From assembly GCA_012517825.1 (NCBI GenBank), contig JAAYUG010000091.1, positions 1 to 36,232 on the forward strand: 36,232 nt of DNA. The letters run 5' to 3'. Below, piece after piece: positions 1 to 7,678 of this stretch. Origin of the DNA: Bacteroidales bacterium (GTDB lineage: Bacteria > Bacteroidota > Bacteroidia > Bacteroidales > JAAYUG01). Made by a program: the position numbers and the translations under genes. How positions within the stretch are numbered: the stretch's first letter is position 1; each line of letters starts with the position of its first letter. The notes under the pieces were generated by a model. It searched no databases. It saw only the letters and a program-made list of their open reading frames with translations, and had not been told where the DNA came from.

Positions 1-679
1 CAAGAATAATTTCCCCAGTGTCAAGCACATCCGTAAGACGGGCACGAAAAATTTCCCCTTCTGCACTATAGTCAAGAAATTCCTGATATCCCAGCAATCG
101 TGCTGTGTAATCCTTCTTCAGGCCGGATAAGTTTTTGTCAAGATGGGCAACCCTTGTTCTGAATGAATCATAGATGCTGTGAAAAATGGTTTCAACCGGC
201 CACGATTTTCCGGTAATTTGTGCAAGCGATATGGGATTGGGCAAATGATCAGGGAAACGGCTTTGATTTATATTGAGCCCGATTCCGGCAACGGAAGAGA
301 GAATCCTGCCATGGCCGATGGAATTCTCAATAAGAATGCCGCCAAGCTTCCGTTTCCTGAAGTAGATATCATTGGGCCATTTTATCTTCACCTCTGGCAC
401 AAGAGGAAGCAATGCGTCTGTAATGGCCAGCGAGGCTGCCATGGAGATAAAAAATGCCTTATCAGCTTCCATCTGCTCAGGCAAAAGAATGATGGAAGCA
501 AGAAGGTTCTTGCCTCGTTCACTTTCCCATGAACTGCCTTTTTGTCCTTTGCCGGCTGACTGAAAGTCAGTGCGGATCGTCTGAAGATGTTTAGCTTTTC
601 CGCTTTTCAGCAGTTCTGCAGCATAGTCGTTGGTTGATGAAACCTGCTCCAGGAAAATATAGTCAGCCCGATCAGACAT
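1..679 (-). CDS. birA: Biotin--[acetyl-CoA-carboxylase] ligase, C-terminus cut by window edge
   Basis: Biotin protein ligase makes biotinyl-AMP and transfers biotin to a lysine of acyl-CoA carboxylase carrier proteins in the cytoplasm. The frame is open from ATG at 679 to the window edge (226 codons). It shows the biotinyl-AMP loop QSAGKGQ near residue 40 and the catalytic-site signature KWPNDIY near residue 100, followed by GGILIE and VAGIGLNIN. There is no N-terminal helix-turn-helix, so this is the monofunctional type rather than the E. coli repressor-ligase. The small C-terminal domain is only partly present. It diverges from rsfS. A TATATTTG box just upstream of the start is a likely promoter. 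Identity is secure; the true 3' end is unseen. Confidence 0.93.
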   Translation of the reverse strand, partial: MSDRADYIFLEQVSSTNDYAAELLKSGKAKHLQTIRTDFQSAGKGQKGSSWESERGKNLLASIILLPEQMEADKAFFISMAASLAITDALLPLVPEVKIKWPNDIYFRKRKLGGILIENSIGHGRILSSVAGIGLNINQSRFPDHLPNPISLAQITGKSWPVETIFHSIYDSFRTRVAHLDKNLSGLKKDYTARLLGYQEFLDYSAEGEIFRARLTDVLDTGEIIL

Positions 680-694
680 TTTGTTTCTTTTGTG

Positions 695-702
695 CAAATA
701 TA
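695..702 (-). promoter_or_regulatory. Putative -7 element for birA
   Basis: On the minus strand the bases read TATATTTG, an exact match to the Bacteroidota -7 consensus TAnnTTTG. It lies 15 bases upstream of the birA ATG, so the leader would be only about 10 nt. I see no good TTTG at the -33 position, which lowers confidence. Confidence 0.45.
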
Positions 703-1036
703 TGCTATTTGTTTTGTGCCGGGGGTTTCACAGATTTTGGTTTTTGGGCCCGGGCAGGAAAAAGGAATCGTGTGATGAACCCCGGTTACTGCACCAGATG
801 CACTGAATCTGACCTTTCAGGCGGTTTGTGTCGTCATTAACCGGTTTTTACTTAAAAATCCTGAATTTCCGGTAAAAGCAACAGGCTGGCGCTTTTGCCC
901 ATCAGATCAGCCGTATTCTGAGCCGTAAAATACGGATGCTTTTGGTGTGAGGATTTTGGAACAATTATTGATGCTAAAGTGTTAGTAAGTTGAAAATTAT
1001 TACATAGGTAAATAAAAGAAATCGTTAAGGATATTG

Positions 1037-1044
1037 TATTTTTG
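1037..1044 (+). promoter_or_regulatory. Putative -7 element for the rsfS-ftsH operon
   Basis: TATTTTTG matches the TAnnTTTG consensus exactly and lies 38 bases before the rsfS start. No TTTG occurs at the expected distance upstream, so only the -7 half is supported. Confidence 0.45.
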
Positions 1045-1082
1045 TAAAAGATTAAACAAAAAAACGCAGAGAGCATATATAC

Positions 1083-1457
1083 ATGGCAAAACGAAAGGTT
1101 CCCGGGTATGATGATATTGTACAGGCTGTAATTGCCGGGATTCAGGAGAAGAAAGGAAAGCAGATCGTAATCATTGATTTGCGTAAGAATGAAGGTGCCG
1201 TTTGTGATGCTTTCATTATTTGCCACGGGGATTCGTCACGTCAGGTAGATGCCATTGCTGATTCGGTGATGCGGTTTGCATGGGAAAAGCTGAGAATGCA
1301 CTCCCATCATGTTGAGGGGCTTGAAAATCTGCAGTGGGTTTTGGTTGATCTGGAAGGAATAGTAGTTCATATATTTCAGAAAAAATACAGGGATTTTTAT
1401 CAGCTGGAAGAGTTGTGGTCTGATAGTCATACCGTTACTCTGGCTGATGTTTATTAA
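1083..1457 (+). CDS. rsfS: Ribosome silencing factor RsfS
   Basis: RsfS (Iojap/YbeB family) binds ribosomal protein L14 on the 50S subunit and blocks 30S joining, which lowers translation when nutrients are scarce. The 124-residue product has the usual family length and the family's core features: IVIIDLR near residue 30, the CDAFIICHGDSSRQVDAIAD stretch, and WVLVDLEGIVVHIF followed by the YRDFYQLEELW end. It is the first gene of a co-directional run with ftsH (12-base gap). The same linkage, with birA diverging, is to my knowledge common in Bacteroidota. No Shine-Dalgarno is visible before the ATG. Identity is firm. Confidence 0.95.
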   Translation: MAKRKVPGYDDIVQAVIAGIQEKKGKQIVIIDLRKNEGAVCDAFIICHGDSSRQVDAIADSVMRFAWEKLRMHSHHVEGLENLQWVLVDLEGIVVHIFQKKYRDFYQLEELWSDSHTVTLADVY

Positions 1458-1469
1458 GAGGATGCATTC

Positions 1470-3596
1470 ATGACCGGGAATACTGAAAACAATAAAAATA
1501 ACCGAACGAACGGAAAGGAAAACGGGAACAAGGTGCCGCAGTTTCCGCGCCCAAAGTTTAGCATTTATTGGGTGTATGCAATTATTCTGCTGGGGTTCTT
1601 CATCTGGCCGTTTTTAACCAATTACTTTGGAGGAACACCCAGGCTGGTTGAGATTCAGCGTTTTGAAAACGACATGCTGCGGGCGGGCGATGTGGAAAAG
1701 GTCATTATTCAGAAATACAAGGAACAGGCTTATATTTTCATCCGGCAGGATAAGCTGAAAGACCCCAAGTATAAGGATCTTGAGAGCAACGGCAAACTGA
1801 TGGTTCCCAGGGAGGGGCCGCATTATTTTCTAAAAACGCTTGATGTACAGGGGTTTTATAATCGTGTGGTGGATTTGCAGAAAGATGCAAAGCATCCCGC
1901 CCAGATTGAAATCGACGACTCAAAAGATATTTTACGCGAGATTCTCGGGTGGATTCTGCCGATCATCATCATTGTTGCCATCTGGATGTTTATTTTCCGG
2001 CGCATGAGCGGGCAGGTGGGCGGAGGCAGTGCCGGTAACATTTTTAATGTTGGTAAGTCGAAGGCCATACTGTTTGACAAAGATTCGGGAGCGAAGATCG
2101 ACTTCAAGGATGTGGCAGGGCTTGATGAGGCTAAAACAGAAGTCAGGGAGATAGTTGATTTTCTTAAAAATCCCAAGAAATACACCGATCTGGGGGCCAA
2201 GATTCCCAAAGGAGTGTTGCTGGTAGGCCCTCCGGGAACCGGAAAAACTTTACTGGCAAAGGCTGTGGCAGGTGAAGCCAATGTGCCCTTTTTCTCCATG
2301 TCGGGTTCGGAATTTGTTGAGATGTTTGTTGGCGTAGGGGCTTCCCGTGTGCGCGATCTCTTCCGTCAGGCCAAGGAAAAAGCTCCCTGTATTGTGTTCA
2401 TCGATGAGATTGATGCCATTGGAAGGGCACGTGGCAGAAATCCAAATTTCGGGGCCAATGACGAACGCGAAAATACCCTGAACCAGTTGCTCACCGAGAT
2501 GGACGGTTTTGGAACCAACTCGGGTGTAATCATTATGGCTGCCACCAACCGGGCCGATATTCTTGACAGGGCGCTTCTGAGGGCGGGGCGCTTCGACCGC
2601 CAGATACATGTGGAACTTCCTGACCTGAAGGAACGGAAGGAAATCTTTAAAGTGCATTTGCGGCCTATCAAACTCGACAGCAAGGTGGACCTTGATTTTC
2701 TGGCCAAACAAACTCCGGGTTTTTCAGGCGCTGACATTGCCAATGTGTGCAACGAAGCAGCTCTGATTGCCGCCAGAAAAGGGAAAAAGGCAGTGGAAAA
2801 ACAGGATTTCCTCGATGCTGTTGACAGGATAGTAGGCGGTCTGGAACGGAAGAACAAAATCGTCACGGCCCTTGAGAAGAAAACAATAGCCTATCATGAA
2901 GCCGGACATGCCACCGTCTCATGGCTGCTGGAACATGCCAGCCCTCTGATGAAGGTGACCATTATTCCGCGGGGACGTGCCCTCGGCGCAGCATGGTATG
3001 TACCTGAAGAACGGCAGATTACTACACGGGAACAGATGCTCGATGAATTGTGCGCAACCCTTGGCGGAAGAGCTTCGGAAGAACTGAATTTCGGAAAGGT
3101 TTCCACCGGTGCCCTCAATGACCTGGAACGTGTTACCAAACAGGCCTATGCTATGGTGGCCTATTTTGGTATGAGCGAAAAACTCGGTAATTTGAGTTTC
3201 TATGATTCCACCGGACAGACCGAATATGCCCTTACCAAACCATACAGCGAAAAAACTGCTGAACTGATTGATGAGGAAGCAAAACGGATTGTGGAAGAAC
3301 AATACAGGAGAGCACTGAAAATACTTTCCGAGAACAAAGAAGGGCTGGTTAAACTGGCGGAACTTCTTCTGGAGAAAGAAGTCATCTTCAGTGAAGACCT
3401 GGAGCAGATTTTCGGCCCGCGCAAAAGTGCCGATGCAGAAGAACAGAAACTTCTTATCCAGCAAAATAATCATTCTCAAGAAACAGGCGCTGAGACTTCT
3501 CTTTCTGCCTCAGCAGAAAAACCGGAAGAAAAGAATGAACCCAACCCTCCCCGGATAGCGGATCAGGAAACCAGGCCGGGCGGGGATTCACAATAG
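1470..3596 (+). CDS. ftsH: ATP-dependent zinc metalloprotease FtsH
   Basis: FtsH is a membrane-anchored hexameric AAA+ protease that degrades misassembled membrane proteins and short-lived regulators. The 708-residue product begins with a polar N-terminus, then a first membrane span near residues 30-50, a periplasmic domain, and a second span near 155-175. The AAA module follows, with Walker A GPPGTGKT near residue 253, Walker B FIDEID, and the second region of homology RAGRFDRQ. The zinc site HEAGH lies near residue 476. The C-terminal tail (about 55 residues) is Glu/Ser/Pro-rich and low complexity. It sits 12 bases after rsfS and 8 bases before the DUF2007 gene, so is very likely co-transcribed. 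No key residue is missing. Confidence 0.97.
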   Translation: MTGNTENNKNNRTNGKENGNKVPQFPRPKFSIYWVYAIILLGFFIWPFLTNYFGGTPRLVEIQRFENDMLRAGDVEKVIIQKYKEQAYIFIRQDKLKDPKYKDLESNGKLMVPREGPHYFLKTLDVQGFYNRVVDLQKDAKHPAQIEIDDSKDILREILGWILPIIIIVAIWMFIFRRMSGQVGGGSAGNIFNVGKSKAILFDKDSGAKIDFKDVAGLDEAKTEVREIVDFLKNPKKYTDLGAKIPKGVLLVGPPGTGKTLLAKAVAGEANVPFFSMSGSEFVEMFVGVGASRVRDLFRQAKEKAPCIVFIDEIDAIGRARGRNPNFGANDERENTLNQLLTEMDGFGTNSGVIIMAATNRADILDRALLRAGRFDRQIHVELPDLKERKEIFKVHLRPIKLDSKVDLDFLAKQTPGFSGADIANVCNEAALIAARKGKKAVEKQDFLDAVDRIVGGLERKNKIVTALEKKTIAYHEAGHATVSWLLEHASPLMKVTIIPRGRALGAAWYVPEERQITTREQMLDELCATLGGRASEELNFGKVSTGALNDLERVTKQAYAMVAYFGMSEKLGNLSFYDSTGQTEYALTKPYSEKTAELIDEEAKRIVEEQYRRALKILSENKEGLVKLAELLLEKEVIFSEDLEQIFGPRKSADAEEQKLLIQQNNHSQETGAETSLSASAEKPEEKNEPNPPRIADQETRPGGDSQ

Positions 3597-3604
3597 TCCC
3601 TGAT

Positions 3605-3826
3605 ATGGAACCGGGATGGACACTGGTCTATTCAACCGATAAAGATTTTCATGCGCACGTGCTTCAGCAGATGCTGAACGACAACGATATACCGGTTGTA
3701 CTCCTCAATAAGAAAGATTCGGCCTATGTGATCCTCGGTGAGATTGAATTGTATGTTCCTTCCGAATTTGCTGTAAAAGCAATTCATCTTTTGCATAATT
3801 TTGACCTTTCAAACGAAACGATGTGA
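3605..3826 (+). CDS. DUF2007 family small protein
   Basis: This 73-residue protein matches the DUF2007 pattern (sometimes labelled putative signal-transducing protein): an N-terminal strand WTLVYSTDKDF, a helix around HAHVLQQML, and the motif NDNDIPVVLLNKKDSAYVILGEIELYVP split across two strands. The family has a small ferredoxin-like fold and no established function. It lies between ftsH and cdsA, and its TGA stop overlaps the GTG start of cdsA by four bases, so translation is probably coupled. It has no signal peptide or membrane segment, so it should be cytoplasmic. The family call is from sequence memory; a role is not inferred. Confidence 0.85.
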   Translation: MEPGWTLVYSTDKDFHAHVLQQMLNDNDIPVVLLNKKDSAYVILGEIELYVPSEFAVKAIHLLHNFDLSNETM

Positions 3827-4644
3827 AGAGTTTATTGACACGCACTCTGACCGGTGCCTTGTTCGTTGTGATTGTTGCGGGATCCCTCTGGTGCGGTTCG
3901 ATTTGGTATGGCCTGGTTTTCCTGCTGGTTACACTGTTTACCCTTCGTGAGTTTTATCATCTGATGAACCTTACCGGATACAAGCCCCAGAAATATACAG
4001 GACTGGTGCTGGGTGCCGCAATTTTTGCCGTAAGCTATGCGCATGCCTCGCATCATGCATCCCAACATATCTATTTTTTACTTTTGGTTCTTTTTCCGGC
4101 AGTTTACATTACTGAACTTTTTTACAGGCGTTCAGAACCTTTTCATCATATAGCCGTTACAGTTCTCGGTATTATTTATGTTGCCCTGCCCTTCTCCCTG
4201 ATGAATTACATGGTATTCATTCCCGGCACGGAAGGGTACAATCCCGCTCCTGTGCTTGCATTTTTCTTTCTTCTGTGGAGTTTTGACACAGGGGCATATC
4301 TTGCCGGAATTACGGCAGGAAGGCATTTGCTCTGGCCAAGTGTATCTCCCAGGAAAACCTGGGAAGGAATTATCGGAGGCCTTCTGCTTGCGGCGCTCAC
4401 TGCTGTTCTTATTGAGCGGTATTTTCTTCCGTCAGCCATCTGGGTCTGGCTGGTATCAGCCGTGATTGCCGGAGTGGCCGGCACATTCGGCGACCTTACC
4501 GAATCAACCCTGAAACGTAGCCTGGGTTTAAAAGACTCGGGAAATATTCTGCCCGGCCACGGTGGCCTGATGGATCGTTTCGATTCCACCCTCCTGGCAT
4601 TTCCCGTTTATTTTGCATGGTATATGTTGTCCAATGGATTTTGA
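3823..4644 (+). CDS. cdsA: Phosphatidate cytidylyltransferase
   Basis: CdsA makes CDP-diacylglycerol from phosphatidic acid and CTP, the branch point for all phospholipids, in the inner membrane. The 273-residue product is strongly hydrophobic with about seven or eight spans. It carries the family's C-terminal signature: SFDTGAYLAG, then SPRKTWEGIIGG, then GDLTESTLKR and the terminal PGHGGLMDRFDS block. The start is a GTG within the GTGA overlap with the upstream gene; no ATG lies nearby in frame. Its 3' end overlaps psd by 11 bases. The gene order suggests coordinated synthesis of CDP-diacylglycerol and phosphatidylethanolamine; the phosphatidylserine synthase is not in this window. Confidence 0.95.
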   Translation: MKSLLTRTLTGALFVVIVAGSLWCGSIWYGLVFLLVTLFTLREFYHLMNLTGYKPQKYTGLVLGAAIFAVSYAHASHHASQHIYFLLLVLFPAVYITELFYRRSEPFHHIAVTVLGIIYVALPFSLMNYMVFIPGTEGYNPAPVLAFFFLLWSFDTGAYLAGITAGRHLLWPSVSPRKTWEGIIGGLLLAALTAVLIERYFLPSAIWVWLVSAVIAGVAGTFGDLTESTLKRSLGLKDSGNILPGHGGLMDRFDSTLLAFPVYFAWYMLSNGF

Positions 4645-5317
4645 TAAATTTTACCTGCTTATGACTGTTCACAAGGAAGGAACGTATTTCCTGCTGTCAG
4701 TATTCGTTTTGCTCAGTATTATAGTACTGGCATCGTATTTTCTGTTGAGGCCCACCGGGCCATGGATGGTGCTTATTTCGCTGGTGGCTGTTCTTGTTTT
4801 TGTCTTCTTTCTGCGTTTTTTCAGGAAACCCGACCGGCCATTTACCCCGGTAAACAACCAGGTGGTTTCGGCGGCTGACGGAACCGTGGTGGTGGTTGAG
4901 GAAACTACCGAAGAGGAATATTTTCATGACCGTCGCATCCAGATTTCGGTCTTTATGTCGGTGTGGAATGTGCATATCAACTGGTTTCCTGTAAGCGGAA
5001 ACGTCGTCTATTACCGCTACCATCCGGGCGATTATATCGTGGCGAAATATCCCAAATCTTCACTGAAAAACGAACGAAACACCATCGTAATCAGACGAGA
5101 AGACGGAACCGAAATACTGGTACGCCAGATTGCGGGGTTTGTGGCCAGAAAGATTTCCTGCTACTGCCGGGAAGGAGATGAAGTAACCCAGGGGGAAGAA
5201 CTGGGCTTCATCAAGTTTGGTTCCCGGGTCGACATTTTCCTTCCTCTGAATGCCAGCATAAAAGTTGCACCAGGAGATAAGGTAAGAGGAAAAATTTCCA
5301 TCCTGGCCGAGATATAG
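4634..5317 (+). CDS. psd: Phosphatidylserine decarboxylase family protein
   Basis: Psd converts phosphatidylserine to phosphatidylethanolamine using a pyruvoyl group formed by self-cleavage. The protein (227 residues from MDFDKFY) is the short type, with two hydrophobic segments near the N-terminus (about residues 15-65). The ADGTVV motif follows, then the HxNW segment NVHINWFPVSG, and near the C-terminus the KFGSRVD cleavage site, where the Gly-Ser bond is expected to break and leave a small alpha chain. I chose ATG 4634 rather than the upstream 4613, because the extra residues there come from inside cdsA and add no conserved sequence. It overlaps cdsA by 11 bases and is probably the last gene of the operon. 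Confidence 0.92.
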   Translation: MDFDKFYLLMTVHKEGTYFLLSVFVLLSIIVLASYFLLRPTGPWMVLISLVAVLVFVFFLRFFRKPDRPFTPVNNQVVSAADGTVVVVEETTEEEYFHDRRIQISVFMSVWNVHINWFPVSGNVVYYRYHPGDYIVAKYPKSSLKNERNTIVIRREDGTEILVRQIAGFVARKISCYCREGDEVTQGEELGFIKFGSRVDIFLPLNASIKVAPGDKVRGKISILAEI

Positions 5318-5363
5318 GATAAAAATATATAAATATCTTTTTATATTTAACATTTTTTAACAT

Positions 5364-5391
5364 TTTGGTTTTCAATAATCAATTAGATTTG
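5364..5391 (+). promoter_or_regulatory. Putative promoter of the Cys-rich protein gene
   Basis: TTTG at 5364-5367 and TAGATTTG at 5384-5391 match the Bacteroidota -33/-7 pattern. The 16-base spacing is shorter than the 18-20 seen at the better promoters in this window. The start codon follows 29 bases later. Confidence 0.45.
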
Positions 5392-5420
5392 TGTTTGGAA
5401 TAAACACAAAAATGCTCCGT

Positions 5421-5687
5421 ATGAAAAAAATCATCGTTCTTTTTTCCCTTCTGGTTTTTATGACCGGAGGAACAGTAACCCTGGTTGCTTCACCCGTTGT
5501 TTCAATGGTACAGGTAACCGACAAAGATCCCAAGAAAGCTCCTGCCACCGGTGAAAAAAAGGCGGCAACTTCGTCCGAGAGGAAAGATGCTTCCTGTGCT
5601 GAGAAAAAGGACGCTAACTGCCCTGATAAGTGCGCTTCCTCCTGTGAAGAAAAAAAATCGTGCTGCAACGACAAAGAAAAGAAGTAG
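5421..5687 (+). CDS. Small exported cysteine-rich protein
   Basis: I do not recognise this 88-residue protein. Residues 1-24 form a typical signal peptide (MKKIIVLFSL followed by a hydrophobic run to VAS). The mature part is dominated by Lys, Glu, Asp and Ala and carries six Cys at residues 59, 67, 71, 75, 81 and 82 (spacing C-x7-C-x3-C-x3-C-x5-CC). The tail is lysine-rich. Export plus six clustered Cys suggests metal binding or disulfide-rich packing, but that is inference. ATG 5421 was chosen over an upstream in-frame start at 5391 because the signal peptide begins there. It stands alone between a promoter-like element and a strong terminator. Confidence 0.65.
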   Translation: MKKIIVLFSLLVFMTGGTVTLVASPVVSMVQVTDKDPKKAPATGEKKAATSSERKDASCAEKKDANCPDKCASSCEEKKSCCNDKEKK

Positions 5688-5715
5688 CAGTTTTTGTGGT
5701 TGGCAATGTAGAAAA

Positions 5716-5745
5716 GGGGGGGATGTCTCGTTTGACATCCCCTTC
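5716..5745 (+). terminator. Rho-independent terminator after the Cys-rich protein gene
   Basis: GGGGATGTC at 5719-5727 pairs with GACATCCCC at 5734-5742 around a 6-base loop. Two G-U pairs and one G-C pair extend the stem to 12 bp. The T-rich stretch TGTTTTCT follows. It separates the Cys-rich gene from the flavodiiron gene. Confidence 0.8.
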
Positions 5746-5825
5746 CTGTTTTCTAAAGCAGGCTGATGATTTACTGCAAGGGCAAGTTGGTAAGTTTTTG
5801 ACAGCTTTCTTTCTTTACTTCCGTT

Positions 5826-5857
5826 TTTGAGAACCTGCGAACGGTTTATTACCTTTG
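5826..5857 (+). promoter_or_regulatory. Promoter of the flavodiiron protein gene
   Basis: TTTG at 5826-5829, a 20-base spacer and TACCTTTG at 5850-5857 match the Bacteroidota housekeeping promoter on both halves. The ATG follows 16 bases downstream, so the leader is about 10 nt. Confidence 0.72.
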
Positions 5858-5873
5858 CAAAAAACAAAACGGT

Positions 5874-7106
5874 ATGAGCGATAATTCAGTTTTACAGGTC
5901 AGTGAGCATGTTCACTGGGTTGGTGTGCTTGATTATGATATCGTTACATTCGATATTGTGATGGAAACCCAGTACGGAACGACGTATAATGCTTACCTTA
6001 TTAATGGTGAGAAAAAGGCGCTGATTGAAACAGTGAAGGACGCATTTCACGAGACATTTTTTGAGAAGGTTGCCAGTTTAACTGATTTGTCGTCAATAGA
6101 TTATGTGGTTCTTAATCACACAGAACCCGATCATTCAGGCAGTCTGAAATATCTGATTGAAAAAGTGCCCGGCATAACCGTTGTGGGGAGCGGGCAGGCT
6201 ATTAATTATCTGCAGGAAATGACCGATAAGCCCTTCAAATCGCTAAGAGTTAAGGACGGGGATACCCTTTCTCTCGGCAATCTGACGCTCCGGTTTATTG
6301 GTGCACCCAACCTTCACTGGCCTGATTCGATGTACACGTTTCTGGAGGAAGAAGGCATTCTTTTTACCTGCGATTCTTTTGGTGCGCATTATTGTCATGA
6401 GGCGGTGTTCAATGATCTCACCGGGCTCTATGATGATGCCTTTAAATATTACTTTGATGTGATACTGAAGCCTTTCAGCAAGTTTATGCTGAAGGCCATC
6501 GAAAAGATCCGTCCCCTGCCTGTTAAGACAATCTGTCCGGGGCATGGTCCTGTTCTGAGGAAAGACTGGAAAAAGTATGTAGATCTTTCGGCGAAATGGT
6601 CGGAGGAATACCTGCAAACCATTGCCTCGGGCGCAAAGCATGTGCTGATTACCTACGTATCGGCATATGGGTATACCGGCGAAATGGCCCGTCATATTGC
6701 CCGGGGAATTGTGGATTCATCACCCGATTTTAGTGTTGAGGTGATTGATATTGAAAAAATGCTGCCCGGGGAACTGGAAGAGAAGCTGGTGAGGTCGCAG
6801 GCCCTGCTGGTAGGTTCTCCTACAATAAATCAGAATACCCTGTTGCCTGTATACCGGTTGTTTTCGGTTGTCAATCCGATCCGTGACAAAGGGAAACTGG
6901 CCGCTGCCTTTGGTTCTTATGGCTGGAGCGGAGAAGCCGTGAAGCTCATCACCGGCCACCTGCGCAATCTGAAATTCAACGTGCCTTTAGAGGGCATGGC
7001 AGCCAAGTTCTTCCCATCGAACGGCAAAGCGAATGATTTTTATGAGTTTGGAAAGAGATTCGGGGAAGCATTGCTTTCAGCCACGACTGGTCAGCAGGAT
7101 GAGTAA
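5874..7106 (+). CDS. A-type flavoprotein (flavodiiron protein, FprA family)
   Basis: Flavodiiron proteins reduce O2 to water and/or NO to N2O at a non-haem di-iron site fed by FMN, protecting anaerobes from both gases. The N-terminal metallo-beta-lactamase domain carries the di-iron ligands: H82-x-E84-x-D86-H87 in NHTEPDH, then H148, D167 in TCDSFG, and H224 in PGHGP. The flavodoxin domain starts near residue 255, with the FMN phosphate loop around SAYGYTGEMA. At 410 residues it is the minimal class A form with no rubredoxin or reductase extension, so electrons must come from a separate rubredoxin or similar carrier not seen here. Its own promoter and upstream terminator suggest a single-gene unit. 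Confidence 0.93.
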   Translation: MSDNSVLQVSEHVHWVGVLDYDIVTFDIVMETQYGTTYNAYLINGEKKALIETVKDAFHETFFEKVASLTDLSSIDYVVLNHTEPDHSGSLKYLIEKVPGITVVGSGQAINYLQEMTDKPFKSLRVKDGDTLSLGNLTLRFIGAPNLHWPDSMYTFLEEEGILFTCDSFGAHYCHEAVFNDLTGLYDDAFKYYFDVILKPFSKFMLKAIEKIRPLPVKTICPGHGPVLRKDWKKYVDLSAKWSEEYLQTIASGAKHVLITYVSAYGYTGEMARHIARGIVDSSPDFSVEVIDIEKMLPGELEEKLVRSQALLVGSPTINQNTLLPVYRLFSVVNPIRDKGKLAAAFGSYGWSGEAVKLITGHLRNLKFNVPLEGMAAKFFPSNGKANDFYEFGKRFGEALLSATTGQQDE

Positions 7107-7120
7107 TACGAAACATTGAA

Positions 7121-7159
7121 CCGGAAGGCGAAAAAGAGGTATAGTTTAATCCTTTCCGG
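7121..7159. terminator. Possible bidirectional terminator between converging genes
   Basis: CCGGAAGG at 7121-7128 can pair with CCTTTCCGG at 7151-7159, with one bulged base and a 22-base loop. It lies between the flavodiiron gene and the converging aroK, and includes the aroK stop codon. No strong T-tract follows on the plus strand, so the call is weak. Confidence 0.3.
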
Positions 7160-7670
7160 CCAGTTCTAATCCTTTCCAGATAAGCCACGCCGCATCTTCG
7201 GCTGATTTATTTGCAGCATCAACAATGAGGGCAGCCTTGTTATAGTAAGGTTCTCTTTTTCTCAGGGTTTCTGCTACATACAGGGAAATTTCTTCCGGCG
7301 TTTTGTTCTGAAGCAAAGGCCTTTCCCTGTAACCATGCAGCAAACGGTCTGAAAGTACTTCCGGAGGCAGGCGAAGGTAAACGGTAATGCCGGTGCGGTT
7401 CATCATTTCCATGTTATCGGCAAAGCAGGGCATTCCGCCACCGGTAGCAATTACGGTATTATCCTTTGAGAGAAGGGACAGGAGAATTTCTCTTTCTTTT
7501 TCCCTGAACCATGGTTCCCCGTGGCGGGTAAATATTTCAGGTATTGACAGACCGGTTTGAAACGCAATGATTTTGTCGGTGTCTGCAAAATCCCACCCCA
7601 GTTGCCTGGACAGGTGATGACCAATGGTGCTTTTACCACTGCCCATGAACCCTATGAGAAAAATGCGCAT
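7146..7670 (-). CDS. aroK: Shikimate kinase
   Basis: Shikimate kinase phosphorylates shikimate at the 3-hydroxyl, the fifth step of chorismate synthesis. The 174-residue product has the usual length. It shows the Walker A loop GFMGSGKST at residues 7-15, the shikimate-binding DTDK near residue 31, the FREKE segment that contacts substrate, TGGGMP near residue 76, and the lid region RERPLL with its ATP-binding Arg. It starts 8 bases after parC stops and is read in the same direction, so it is probably the third gene of the parE-parC-aroK run. Nothing unusual is seen in the catalytic residues. Confidence 0.94.
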   Translation of the reverse strand: MRIFLIGFMGSGKSTIGHHLSRQLGWDFADTDKIIAFQTGLSIPEIFTRHGEPWFREKEREILLSLLSKDNTVIATGGGMPCFADNMEMMNRTGITVYLRLPPEVLSDRLLHGYRERPLLQNKTPEEISLYVAETLRKREPYYNKAALIVDAANKSAEDAAWLIWKGLELAGKD

Positions 7671-7678
7671 GAATCCGG

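Larger units (their letters stand above)
680..1082. other. Intergenic region between birA and rsfS (403 bp)
   Basis: I see no credible gene here; the one plus-strand ORF (634-840) starts inside birA and has unprotein-like composition. The region holds the birA and rsfS promoter boxes. It also holds a 9-bp hairpin (871-879 pairing with 891-899, one G-U pair, 11-base loop) that lacks a T-tract and has no assigned role. The part nearest rsfS (960-1080) is AT-rich, as expected for a promoter region. Confidence 0.6.

Noticed and set aside
634-840. 68-codon plus-strand ORF near birA
   Set aside because: Starts antisense inside birA; Cys/Phe-rich composition without any family resemblance.
1-840. 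Plus-strand ORFs in the first 840 bases
   Set aside because: The minus strand codes for biotin ligase across 1-679, so these ORFs are shadows.
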